Origin: Lacinutrix jangbogonensis
GTDB taxonomy: Bacteria > Bacteroidota > Bacteroidia > Flavobacteriales > Flavobacteriaceae
Direction of reading: 5' to 3'
Length of the DNA stretch: 64,000 bases
Assembly: GCF_000797445.1 (NCBI RefSeq)
Contig: NZ_JSWF01000019.1
Coordinates: forward strand, 62,001-126,000
Notes under the pieces: generated by a model
Told to the model about the DNA's origin: nothing
Seen by the model: only the letters and a program-made list of their open reading frames with translations
The model's database searches: none
Translations under genes and position numbers: made by a program
Part shown: piece by piece, positions 33,202 through 42,302 of the stretch
Position numbering within the stretch: the first letter of the stretch is position 1
How the letters are laid out: the number at the start of each line of letters is the position of its first letter

Positions 33202-34443
33202 TTACTTATTACCATCAAAGCGATAATAACCACATTTTAAATACGCGCCTTCAGGAAAACCAATAGGGTGATCGCTATCATGATACGTTTTTAAGATACA
33301 TTCTGACGTTCGACTACTTTCATTTAAAACCTGAGTATTAATATCGAAAAAGGTGTCCGCTAAAACACGCGAAGAGCACGAAGCTAAAACCAGTAAACCT
33401 TTTTTAGCAGTAAGTTTTACTCCTAATTGGGCTAATTGCGCATATTTCTTTTTTGCTAATTCTATTTCACTTTGTTGTTTTGCAAAACTTGGTGGATCGA
33501 TAACCACAACATCAAAGGTTTGTTTGTCTTTAATCATCTGCTTCATAACAACAAATGCATCATCTGCAATCGTTTTATGTGTTCCAGAATAGGGATTCAA
33601 CTTTCCATTTAAAACGGCTATTTGCAAGGCCTGTTTGCTAATATCTAAACTGGTAACCTCTTTTGCGCCGTTTGCAAGCGCATGAACCGAAAATCCGCCA
33701 GCATAACTAAAGACATCTAATACTGTTTTTCCTTTACTCCACGCGCCTACTTGTTTTCTATTGGCTCTGTGATCTAGAAAATATCCAGTTTTATGACCTT
33801 TAATAACATTTGCCGAAAAGTTAACGTCATGTTCTACAAACTCAACAACTTCAGTCTTAAGAATGCCATAAACAACTTCTCCATTCTGTAGCTTATGAAG
33901 TTTTGACTGTTCTAAACTTCTACTCAGTCTAATAACTATAGTTTCAGCATTAGAAACCGTCTGTAAGCTTTCTAAAATAGATTCTAAATATGGAATCCAG
34001 ATTTCAGAATATATTTTTACCACTAATACATGCGCATACACATCTGCAATGAGTCCAGGAAAACCATCGTTTTCACCAAATAAAAGGCGGTAACTATTCG
34101 TGTTTGTTTGCAGTAAAGTTTCGCGTTTAGCAAAAGCTACTTCAATTTTAGTGTTAAAGAATTCAGCATTTATAGTTGCAGCAGTATTTCCGCTATGTAG
34201 CATTTTTATACGAATAGGAGAATTTCCATCATATAAACCAAGACCAATAACTTTGTTTTTATTTTTTCCGAAGATAATTGCTAAATCACCACTTTTAGCC
34301 GCCTCATTAATTTTAGTAATATTATCACTAAACAACCAGGGATGCCCTTGTAAAACAAACTGTTCTCCCTTAGCGTTTAACTTGGTTGCTAAGCGTTTAG
34401 GCGTGTAATTTGAAGTGATACTTTCAGTAAACTGAGACATCAT
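33202..34443 (-). CDS. rlmI: Class I SAM-dependent rRNA cytosine methyltransferase (RlmI-like)
   Basis: A 413-residue enzyme. A PUA RNA-binding domain comes first (GEQFVLQGHPWLFSDNI), and the Rossmann methyltransferase domain follows: SAM loop VLDVFSYAGGFSVHALANGA, acidic motif VTSLDIS, catalytic region VVIDPPSFAKQ and the second-motif LLVLASCSSRV with Cys. RlmI makes m5C1962 in 23S rRNA of E. coli; the same target is likely but unproven here. The double ATG at the start leaves a three-base ambiguity. The DEAD-box helicase gene lies two bases upstream in the same direction, so they form an RNA-metabolism operon. Confidence 0.9.
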   Translation of the reverse strand: MMSQFTESITSNYTPKRLATKLNAKGEQFVLQGHPWLFSDNITKINEAAKSGDLAIIFGKNKNKVIGLGLYDGNSPIRIKMLHSGNTAATINAEFFNTKIEVAFAKRETLLQTNTNSYRLLFGENDGFPGLIADVYAHVLVVKIYSEIWIPYLESILESLQTVSNAETIVIRLSRSLEQSKLHKLQNGEVVYGILKTEVVEFVEHDVNFSANVIKGHKTGYFLDHRANRKQVGAWSKGKTVLDVFSYAGGFSVHALANGAKEVTSLDISKQALQIAVLNGKLNPYSGTHKTIADDAFVVMKQMIKDKQTFDVVVIDPPSFAKQQSEIELAKKKYAQLAQLGVKLTAKKGLLVLASCSSRVLADTFFDINTQVLNESSRTSECILKTYHDSDHPIGFPEGAYLKCGYYRFDGNK

Positions 34444-34445
34444 AA

Positions 34446-35564
34446 TTATAGCGTAAGTTCCTTGATTTTAATACCCAAAGCCTTTTCTACATCAGCCACT
34501 TTTTGAAGCTCACTTGGTAGTACTAAAGCAATAGATTGTCCTTTTTTACCCGCTCTAGCAGTTCGGCCACTTCTGTGTGTGTAATATTCTATGTGCTCTG
34601 GCAATTGGTGGTGTATAATAAAAGCTAAATTATTAACGTCTATACCACGAGCAGAAACATCTGTAGAGATTAATATCTGTAGATTAGTATTCTTAAAAGC
34701 ACGCATTACTTTGTCGCGTTCTTTCTGTGTCATGTCACCTTCTAGGGCATCTACATTAAAGTTTTCCTTTTGTAACTGCTGCTTTAAAGCTTGTGTTCCT
34801 GCTTTTGTTCTACAGAAAATAATACCACGTTCCTCTTCTCTATCTTCTAATAAACGCATAACCGTATGTGCTTTATCTACAATAGATGATTTAACAAAAT
34901 GATGCGAAATATTAGCATTTACAATACTCTCTCTGTCAATTTCTACGCGAGCAGCATCTTTAGAAATATAGCGAGATACAATGTTTTTAAGATCGTCTGG
35001 CATCGTTGCAGAAAACAACCACGTATTACGAGCGCTTTTAGTAGTAGCATCCAAAATAAGATTTAAATCTTTTTTAAAACCCATACTTAGCATCTCATCT
35101 GCTTCGTCTAAAATTAAAGTATTAATATGTGTTAAATCAATGATTTTTTTATCTAATAAATCAACTAAACGACCGGGAGTTGCAACTATAATGTGTGTTG
35201 GGCGCTTTAAATTACGAATTTGAATGTCAATTTTTTCACCGCCATAAACACCTTCAACAAATATCTTTTTGGTATTGTATTTCGTGAACTTAAAGAGTTG
35301 CTTTTTAATTTGCTGCACTAACTCACGTGTTGGAGCTATAATAAGTCCTTGAACTGCGTTTTTACTAGCATCTACTTTATGTAAAGCTGGTAGGCCATAA
35401 GCAGCAGTTTTTCCAGTTCCTGTTTGCGCTAAGCCTACAAAGTCTGTTTTAGATTTTATTAATACAGGAATCGCTTGTTCTTGAATATCAGTTGGTGTTT
35501 TAATCCCTAATTCCTTAAGCGACTTTATATAATCGTTATGTAATCCTAAGTCTTTGAAAGTCAT
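34446..35564 (-). CDS. DEAD-box ATP-dependent RNA helicase
   Basis: A 372-residue core helicase without a long C-terminal tail. Motifs visible: Q motif (GIKTPTDIQEQAIPVL), I (AQTGTGKT), Ia (PTRELVQQ), II (DEADEML), III (SAT), IV (GIIFCRTKAGT), V (STDVSARGIDV) and VI (HRSGRTARAGK). It resembles RhlE-type enzymes that help ribosome assembly or RNA turnover. It is next to the rRNA methyltransferase gene, which supports a ribosome role. Confidence 0.93.
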   Translation of the reverse strand: MTFKDLGLHNDYIKSLKELGIKTPTDIQEQAIPVLIKSKTDFVGLAQTGTGKTAAYGLPALHKVDASKNAVQGLIIAPTRELVQQIKKQLFKFTKYNTKKIFVEGVYGGEKIDIQIRNLKRPTHIIVATPGRLVDLLDKKIIDLTHINTLILDEADEMLSMGFKKDLNLILDATTKSARNTWLFSATMPDDLKNIVSRYISKDAARVEIDRESIVNANISHHFVKSSIVDKAHTVMRLLEDREEERGIIFCRTKAGTQALKQQLQKENFNVDALEGDMTQKERDKVMRAFKNTNLQILISTDVSARGIDVNNLAFIIHHQLPEHIEYYTHRSGRTARAGKKGQSIALVLPSELQKVADVEKALGIKIKELTL

Positions 35565-35721
35565 ATTAGTCTCTAGTTTATAGTCGTTAGACTTTAGTTT
35601 GTTATGCGCTTGAGTAAGCTAATGCATACTTAAGACTGTTCACGGCCTACTTTATTTTTTTAACTGAATCACATTCGAGTAAGCAACTCCTACTGAAGAC
35701 TGAATACTGCCAAATTTATTA

Positions 35722-37275
35722 CTATTCCTCAGGTGGAAATCCATTAATTTCCTCGAAAACTTCATCAAAATTAGTACGTAAATAGGCGTTCAATTTCTTT
35801 TTATAATCGTCTTTTAACCATTCTACAAAGTTAAACGTACTTTTACTAATACACTTTGTATACCGTTGTATGCGATAATCTATGTCGTCTTTTAGCATCT
35901 TAGCCAAACCTAAAGCATCCCATAAATCTTCACTATTCTCAATACATATTTTTGCATGGTGAACAATAGAACGTTCTAATATTACTTTAGACGAATCTCC
36001 TTCTCTTACCGATTGAATATACATGGCCTTAATGTTGAAATAGACATCTTCAGATTTTGCAAACTCTGCACGAAGCTCGTCTGGCATTTCGTATCTAAAG
36101 TTTTCTTCTAAATCTTCATCACTTAAAATACCATCAAGGTAAAAGTTTGGAGATCTAAATATTTTGTGCCAATCTAAGTCACTTCCCCAAGGTCCAAAAC
36201 GATGCAGGTTGTTTCCTAAATCTATAACAGTAAATTTATTCTTACTTTTTAAAATACGCGATCCACGACCAATCATTTGGTAATATAAAGTCAGTGATTT
36301 CGTGGCTCTATTTAATATAATACAATCTACTGTTGGCTCATCGAAACCAGTAGTTAAAATACTTACCGAAGTTAAGATGGCATCAGGTGTTTCTTTAAAC
36401 CATTTTAAAATGGCTTTACGCTCTTTTTTAGTGTTATTATTATCTAAGTGAGCTACAGGGTATCCTGCGCGTCTAAAGGTGTCGTAAACATGTAAAGACG
36501 TGTTAATACCATTATTAAATATTAATGTTTTTCTGCCTTTACAACGCTCTTCGTAAGACTGAACAAGCTTGGTAAGCATGTCTGTATTTGTATATAAATC
36601 TTCAGAAGATTTTACAGTATAATCACCATTTGCTCCAACAATTAAAGAGGTTAAACCTACATTGTAAGAATACACTTCTGCACGTGCTAAAAACTCATTT
36701 TCAATTAAAGAATGTATCGTTTCACCAACTATTAACTCGTTGTAATTGTCCTTCATTGGAAGGTTTATATTACTACTTAAAGGTGTTGCCGTTACGCCTA
36801 AAATAAAAGATTTTTCAAAGAATTTAAATAATTTCGTAAATGAGTTGTAATGCGCTTCATCAATAATTATTAAACCAATATCACTAATATCAAGCTTATT
36901 ATCAGTTAAACGGTTATTAAGCGTTTCTACCATGGCAACAAAGCAATTAAAATCACCTTGATCACTTAAATCTGCTTTAGAATCTACAATTTTATTGGTA
37001 ACTCCAAATTCAGAAAGCATATTAGAGGTTTGCTTACAAAGCTCAATTCTATGTGTCATCACCAACACTTGCTTTTTGTGATGCTTTAAATATTGACGAA
37101 CAATTTCGGAGAAAATAACCGTTTTCCCACCACCAGTTGGTAGTTGATAAAGTAAATGATAATCTTCTGGAGCATCTTCAAAACACGTAAAAATCTTATC
37201 AATTGCGCCTTTTTGGTAGCTATATAAACTCTTGCCTTCTTGTCTTTCTTCTAATTCTAAAGCTGTAACCTTCAT
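35722..37275 (-). CDS. Superfamily 2 DEAD/DEAH-box helicase (DNA repair type)
   Basis: A 517-residue helicase: SYQKGAIDKIF as the Q-like start, Walker A in LPTGGGKTVIF, Walker B in IIIDEAHYN, motif III VTATPL, and motif VI QMIGRGSR. The type III restriction-like helicase fold resembles the SSL2/XPB class found in Bacteroidetes. The last about 150 residues are a helical region without known motif. No methylase or nuclease gene is next to it, so it is not an obvious restriction subunit. The TACTGAAGACTG repeat lies in the short gap downstream. Confidence 0.88.
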   Translation of the reverse strand: MKVTALELEERQEGKSLYSYQKGAIDKIFTCFEDAPEDYHLLYQLPTGGGKTVIFSEIVRQYLKHHKKQVLVMTHRIELCKQTSNMLSEFGVTNKIVDSKADLSDQGDFNCFVAMVETLNNRLTDNKLDISDIGLIIIDEAHYNSFTKLFKFFEKSFILGVTATPLSSNINLPMKDNYNELIVGETIHSLIENEFLARAEVYSYNVGLTSLIVGANGDYTVKSSEDLYTNTDMLTKLVQSYEERCKGRKTLIFNNGINTSLHVYDTFRRAGYPVAHLDNNNTKKERKAILKWFKETPDAILTSVSILTTGFDEPTVDCIILNRATKSLTLYYQMIGRGSRILKSKNKFTVIDLGNNLHRFGPWGSDLDWHKIFRSPNFYLDGILSDEDLEENFRYEMPDELRAEFAKSEDVYFNIKAMYIQSVREGDSSKVILERSIVHHAKICIENSEDLWDALGLAKMLKDDIDYRIQRYTKCISKSTFNFVEWLKDDYKKKLNAYLRTNFDEVFEEINGFPPEE

Positions 37276-37377
37276 TAACTTGTTTTCAAATTTGCGATGT
37301 GCAAAAATACAACGAATTAAAGGCTTTCTACGAATAATATTTAAAAATTTTTGAAATGATTACTTTCGCGTTTCAAT

Positions 37378-38190
37378 ATGAAAGATATCTCAGATAATTT
37401 ACAAGCGCAATTTGGCGGATTCTACAATACACCACATCTATTTCTAGAGCCTGTTTTAGAAATGCAACCTCTATTAATTCCTAAGCAAAACACTCCTGTT
37501 TTTGACGGTTTAGGATTAGAAAGAATACGACTTGGACAACGTGTGGAACGTTTTGTTACGACTGAGCTCATTCAAAATGAGAACATTACCATTTTATGCG
37601 AAAATCCACAAATACAAACTGAAACTAATCAAACCCTTGGAGAATTGGACTGTTTATATTTAGATGGAGAACAGCCTGTACATTTAGAAATACAATTTAA
37701 ATTTTACTTGTACGATGAATCGCTTGGCGAAACCGAAATTGACCATTGCATTGGACCAATGCGTCGTGATAGTTTAATCGAAAAACTTAAAAAGCTCAAA
37801 AAAAAGCAATTACCACTACTCTTTGCTAACGAAACGAAGCCTTTATTGGATGGTTTAAATTTAAAGGCTGACGACTGTATCCAAAAAATATATTTTAAAG
37901 GACAGATTTTTGTGCCTTACGGTAAGACTATTCAACTTAAAACATTAAACCCAGAATGTATTTATGGCTTTTATTTTAAGTATTCTGAATTGGCAAATTT
38001 TAAAGATTTCAAATTTTATAAACCAAAAAAAACAGATTGGTTATTAGATGTGACTCCAAATGTAAACTGGAAAACACATGATGAAATACTACCGGAACTC
38101 TCTATTTTTAGAGCTGAAGGCTATTCTCCAATGTTATGGTTAAAGAATGATAATGGTGAGATTACTAAATGTTTTATTGTGACTTTATGA
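37378..38190 (+). CDS. DUF1853 protein
   Basis: A 270-residue cytoplasmic protein that matches DUF1853: GLGLERIRLGQRVERFVTTE, LGELDCLYLDGEQPVHLEIQ and KFYLYDE with GPMRRDSLIEKLKKLKKKQL. The pattern GELD...HLEIQFKFYL has the Asp and Glu-x-Gln/Lys spacing of PD-(D/E)xK nucleases, so a nuclease-like fold is possible, but no activity is known to me. It stands alone, divergent from the helicase. Confidence 0.9.
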   Translation: MKDISDNLQAQFGGFYNTPHLFLEPVLEMQPLLIPKQNTPVFDGLGLERIRLGQRVERFVTTELIQNENITILCENPQIQTETNQTLGELDCLYLDGEQPVHLEIQFKFYLYDESLGETEIDHCIGPMRRDSLIEKLKKLKKKQLPLLFANETKPLLDGLNLKADDCIQKIYFKGQIFVPYGKTIQLKTLNPECIYGFYFKYSELANFKDFKFYKPKKTDWLLDVTPNVNWKTHDEILPELSIFRAEGYSPMLWLKNDNGEITKCFIVTL

Positions 38191-38278
38191 TTATAATTTT
38201 CTATAAAACAACAACGAATAATTAAGATTATTTACGTGTATAATCTTAATTTATGCAAAATAGAAAATGCAACTACTT

Positions 38279-40882
38279 TTATATTGTCATGGTTATTGGG
38301 ATATAATTATCTATCTTTTTAAGTAAGCTTTCCTTTTTAATCGGTTTTGTTAGATAATCGTTAAAACCTAAACTGATAAGTTTTTCTTTATCATTGTTTA
38401 AAGCATGAGCTGTTTGTGCAATAATAATTAAATTTTTATCAAACTTTCTAATGGCAGTCACTGCTTCGTAACCATTTAATTCTGGCATATTAACATCCAT
38501 TAACACAAGGTCTATGTCTTTGTGTAGTTTACATAATTCTATAGCTTCTTTACCGTTTCTAGCAATAAGAATCTCACGACTATAGTTTTTAACTAAAAGA
38601 GTTATCAATAATTCAGAAATCTTATCATCTTCAGCAATTAAAAACTTTAGTTTCCCTCTTTTATTATCCTCTCTATCTTTATAAATAATGACGTCTAAAT
38701 TATTAATTTCTTTTGGTAGTACAGATAGGTTAGGAATTGTAAAAGAAGCTGTTATTCCTTTCTTTTTGTTGCTATTTACCCATATTTTTCCACCAAGCAT
38801 ATTAACATAAGCCTTAGAAATTGGTAAACCTAAACCAGCGCCTTGAACGGCCATTATATTTGCATTGCTTTCCCTTATAAACCGTTCAAAAACGGCTTTA
38901 TGATTTTTGTTATCAATTCCAATACCTTGATCTTTAACAAAAAACGCTATAGATTCGTCTATTAAAGTATAACCAAATGATATTGTTCCTTCGTCACTAT
39001 ACTTTATCGCATTATTAACAAGATTAGTAAAAACAGCATAGACTTTCTCTTTGTCGGTATTTACTATAAGAGGATAGACTGCATCTTTTTTTATGAGCTT
39101 AATTTTAAGTTTCTTTTCCTTAGCTAATGGCTTAAAAAATGTTAGTATAAACTTTAAAAGACTGTTTATATCTGTAGGTGTTTTAGTAACAGACATCTGT
39201 CCAGATTCTATTTTTGAAATATCAATAATATCGTTTATTATACTAAGCATTCGTTTTCCACTCTGGTCAATAATTCTTAGATAATTTTGTTGTTCTTCAA
39301 TGGATATTTCAGGTTCTTTTAAAAGATCAGAGAAACCAATAATACCGTTCATTGGTGTTCTAATTTCGTGGCTCATATTGGCTAAAAAAGCGGACTTTAA
39401 ACGGTTGCTTTCTTCTGCTTTTTCTTTTGCTAAAACCAGGCTTTTAGCCATTTCACTTCGCTCTATAGCAATACCAGTAATATTGGCTAGAAACTCTATC
39501 TTTTTTATATCGTAAATACTAGGTTTACTGGGTTCAGACTTATAAATAGCAAATGTTCCTAAAACAATGCCCTTAGTACTTATAATAGGTTGCGACCAAC
39601 AAGAATGTAAATTTGCTTTTAAAGTAATCGCTTTATAGGGTTCCCAAAAAGGATCTGTTTGTAGATTCTCAGATATAACCATAGCTCCTCTATGAGCAGA
39701 AGTACCACAGCTACCAATACCTTCTCCTATAGGAGTTCCTTCTACAATTTTATTTATATAATCTGGAAAACTAGGAGCGGCTCCTATTGTTAAACTTTTA
39801 CTGTCCTCATTAACCAATAAAATACTACAAAAATGACCTTCATTTTCTCGTTCAACATTATTTACTATATATTCTAAAAGGTGATCTAATGGTGTGTTTT
39901 GGGTAATTTTATCTAGAATTTTTGTTCTTGAGATTTCTCGTTCTTTAAGCCATTGTTTTTCCGAAATGTCTCTAACTAAAGAATAAAAAAGCAAATCACC
40001 AGGAATGTTTTTTAATATCGTTATAGTAACTTCTGAGTAAATTAGTTTTCCATTCGATTTTTCATGAACATATTCAAAATTATGTACACCCTTAGAAAAA
40101 GCTAATGCAATCATTCTTTGCGCTTTCACTGAGGATAATTCGCCATCAGGCTGATATTTTGGAGAGATTAATTCTAAACCGGGACCAATTAATTGGTCTT
40201 GAATATCGTATCCAAAATAATCTAAAGCCGATTGATTTACATTTATAAAGTTGTTGTTTTTAACAATACAAATGGCATCATTAGATTTTTCAAAAACTTT
40301 TCTAAATCTCAACTCATTTTCCTCTGCCTTATCATTTGCCTTCTTTAATTCAGCTATTTGTAATTCCTGACCTTTCTCAAAAATATCTCTTTCTAGTAGT
40401 TGAGACACCTTCATTGCTACCGTTTTTAAGACTAACTTTATTGTGTTTATATGAGTTACATCAATTGGTTTAGAATCTAAAATCGCTATAAATCCAATTC
40501 TGTTTTGTGAAGAATCAAATAATGGAATTCCCAAATAACTGTCAGCATTCATATCGAACAGCATTTTATCCTTAGGAAAAAGAAGCTGTACACCTTCAGG
40601 GTACGCACAACAATCTTCTGAATAAATCACGTTTTGACAAGGTGTATTTTCTAAACCATATTCAACATTAGGAAGTATGCCTTTTTCTAGGTTGTAAAGC
40701 GCTTTTGTTCTGGTTTGCTTTGGATTTTCTTCTAAGTATTCATTAATTATAACATAATTAGATTGAAATAACTCACCAATAAAGATCACTATTTTTTCTA
40801 AAAAAACAGCACGATCTTGATGCTGTGTTTTTTTTGTAAAAAACTCTAATGTTTTTTCAATATAAGTCTCTTGAAACGCCAT
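38279..40882 (-). CDS. Hybrid sensor histidine kinase (GAF-PAS-GAF-HisKA-HATPase-REC)
   Basis: An 867-residue soluble kinase with no transmembrane segment. In order: GAF-like domain (about 20-165), PAS (about 190-310), a second GAF (about 330-465), HisKA with LANMSHEIRTPMNGIIGFSD (phospho-His), an ATPase domain (NLVNNAIKYSDEG, GIGIDNKNH, GAGLGLPISK) and a receiver domain with phospho-acceptor in LVLMDVNMPELNGYE. It senses an intracellular signal and relays phosphate to its own receiver. No response regulator or HPt gene is nearby, so the output is unknown. Confidence 0.93.
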   Translation of the reverse strand: MAFQETYIEKTLEFFTKKTQHQDRAVFLEKIVIFIGELFQSNYVIINEYLEENPKQTRTKALYNLEKGILPNVEYGLENTPCQNVIYSEDCCAYPEGVQLLFPKDKMLFDMNADSYLGIPLFDSSQNRIGFIAILDSKPIDVTHINTIKLVLKTVAMKVSQLLERDIFEKGQELQIAELKKANDKAEENELRFRKVFEKSNDAICIVKNNNFINVNQSALDYFGYDIQDQLIGPGLELISPKYQPDGELSSVKAQRMIALAFSKGVHNFEYVHEKSNGKLIYSEVTITILKNIPGDLLFYSLVRDISEKQWLKEREISRTKILDKITQNTPLDHLLEYIVNNVERENEGHFCSILLVNEDSKSLTIGAAPSFPDYINKIVEGTPIGEGIGSCGTSAHRGAMVISENLQTDPFWEPYKAITLKANLHSCWSQPIISTKGIVLGTFAIYKSEPSKPSIYDIKKIEFLANITGIAIERSEMAKSLVLAKEKAEESNRLKSAFLANMSHEIRTPMNGIIGFSDLLKEPEISIEEQQNYLRIIDQSGKRMLSIINDIIDISKIESGQMSVTKTPTDINSLLKFILTFFKPLAKEKKLKIKLIKKDAVYPLIVNTDKEKVYAVFTNLVNNAIKYSDEGTISFGYTLIDESIAFFVKDQGIGIDNKNHKAVFERFIRESNANIMAVQGAGLGLPISKAYVNMLGGKIWVNSNKKKGITASFTIPNLSVLPKEINNLDVIIYKDREDNKRGKLKFLIAEDDKISELLITLLVKNYSREILIARNGKEAIELCKLHKDIDLVLMDVNMPELNGYEAVTAIRKFDKNLIIIAQTAHALNNDKEKLISLGFNDYLTKPIKKESLLKKIDNYIPITMTI

Positions 40883-41135
40883 AAATAAATATTAACTTCA
40901 ATTTTTATTTTACTAATTTATTAAAACTAGCTTTTAAATATATTAATTAATCAATTATTTTTTTAATTTTAAGTAAAAACTTATAAAAGATTAGTTAGAG
41001 GTAATTGAAAATAAAAATAATTTGGGAGTGAATAGTAACGTAAATAATAGGTCATTGCGAACTTTAAAGTATTATTTTTCTATTGAATTAAAAAGATAAT
41101 ATTGGAATATCTTGATCGCTAAAAGATCATTTTAG
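40883..41135. other. AT-rich intergenic stretch without gene
   Basis: About 250 bases between the divergent kinase gene and the promoter of the membrane protein at 41185. It holds homopolymeric A and T tracts and a weak inverted repeat GATCGCTAAAAGATC near 41114-41128. No small ORF or repeat relative was found. Confidence 0.4.
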
Positions 41136-41166
41136 TTTGCAAAGATAAATTCGAATAGTATCTTCG
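41136..41166 (+). promoter_or_regulatory. Promoter of the 41185 gene
   Basis: TTTG (41136-41139), a 19-base spacer and TATCTTCG (41159-41166) match the Bacteroidetes promoter pattern TTTG-N19-TAnnTTTG with one change. The start codon lies 18 bases downstream, leaving a short leader. Confidence 0.6.
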
Positions 41167-41184
41167 TTATCGAAACAAACTATA

Positions 41185-41733
41185 ATGAAACTCTTCTTTT
41201 TTACGCTAGTATTACTGCAACTCAATTTCAATACAAGTGCACTAGTTCCTTGCTTTGTTTCGGTACAAAATAGTAGTAGTCAACACATTCAAAACACATC
41301 AAATAATTTAGTATCTCAAGACGAAGTCTATGAAGACGACTTCGCTCCTATGCTATTGTTCCTTGTAATTTTCGCTCTTGTTTGTATTGGAGCTGGAATT
41401 GTATTGACTGCTCTAGTATTATTAATCATTTTTGTACTCATTGGTGCTGGAATACTTTCAGCATCTATTTTAGTAGGTTTAAATAATAAGTCTTTCTCAA
41501 AAGGGTTTAAAACCTTTTTGGTATCAACATCAGCAGTGGTTGGATTAACAGTTGGCCTTTCCTTTTTTTATGCAATTCATGAAACTATGAAAATTTGGAC
41601 GCTAAGTACAGCATTAATTTCTGGTGGTCTTTCTGGAATTATAGCAGGAATAGGATTTGGTTTTTTTGCTTTTTATGTCATTCAAAAATTAACTTCTTTT
41701 TTTAAGGTTAAGTTAAATAAGGCACTAAATTAA
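41185..41733 (+). CDS. Membrane protein of unknown function
   Basis: A 182-residue protein. An N-terminal signal-like segment is followed by a polar stretch with QDEVYEDDFAP. Then come about four transmembrane helices (LLFLVIFALVCIGAGIVL, ALVLLIIFVLIGAGILSASI, TFLVSTSAVVGLTVGLSFFY, LSGIIAGIGFGFFAFYVI). No catalytic or transport motif is seen. It has its own promoter and no obvious operon partner. Confidence 0.75.
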   Translation: MKLFFFTLVLLQLNFNTSALVPCFVSVQNSSSQHIQNTSNNLVSQDEVYEDDFAPMLLFLVIFALVCIGAGIVLTALVLLIIFVLIGAGILSASILVGLNNKSFSKGFKTFLVSTSAVVGLTVGLSFFYAIHETMKIWTLSTALISGGLSGIIAGIGFGFFAFYVIQKLTSFFKVKLNKALN

Positions 41734-41954
41734 TGGTTTGACTTTGTGAAAAGTATCACTTAATTCCGTGGAATTTAGGATTTTTTATATGAGTCCCTTT
41801 ATTTTTTGTCTACAAATTGATTAACAAGTCTAAAAAAAATTAACCTTTGGAAAGGAATTGAAAGCATGAAGTTTAAAATAAACGATGCTTTAAAATCATA
41901 AATACTATGTTTTAAAGTTAATGTTTAAAGCACCTATAATACTATCTAAGCGTT

Positions 41955-42221
41955 TTGAATAAAGGCATCTATCACACTTTAATATATTACATTGTTATTT
42001 TAATAATGTATTTATTCTTAATGACCTTTTTTGATAATGAGAACTATGAAATAGTTAAGTTCAAATTAGTTTTTTGGTTCATAACTATAATCATAGCATT
42101 AATTGTTGTGTTTATTAATGCTTTCGCTATTCTGTTGATAAAGAACAGGAAATGGAATGAAGGTTCATTAATTATTCATTCTATAGTTGTCTTTTTTTAT
42201 ATGATTAATTTTTATTGTTAA
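41955..42221 (+). CDS. Small three-helix membrane protein
   Basis: 88 residues from a TTG start, or 71 from the in-frame ATG at 42006. It consists almost entirely of three hydrophobic helices (HTLIYYIVILIMYLFLM, LVFWFITIIIALIVVFINAF, SLIIHSIVVFFYMI). I know no family for it. It lies between another small membrane protein and the topoisomerase gene. Expression is unproven. Confidence 0.5.
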   Translation: MNKGIYHTLIYYIVILIMYLFLMTFFDNENYEIVKFKLVFWFITIIIALIVVFINAFAILLIKNRKWNEGSLIIHSIVVFFYMINFYC

Positions 42222-42302
42222 TCGGTTAATAACTCTCTACAACTTCACACTAAACAAACGTTTGGATTTCCTATTTTGCATTCCTAATTTAAAGTATATA
42301 TA

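Noticed and set aside
35722-37275. Type III restriction endonuclease subunit
   Set aside because: The protein is too short, has no nuclease domain at the C-terminus, and no methyltransferase (Mod) gene is adjacent; the methylase at 33202 is an rRNA enzyme.
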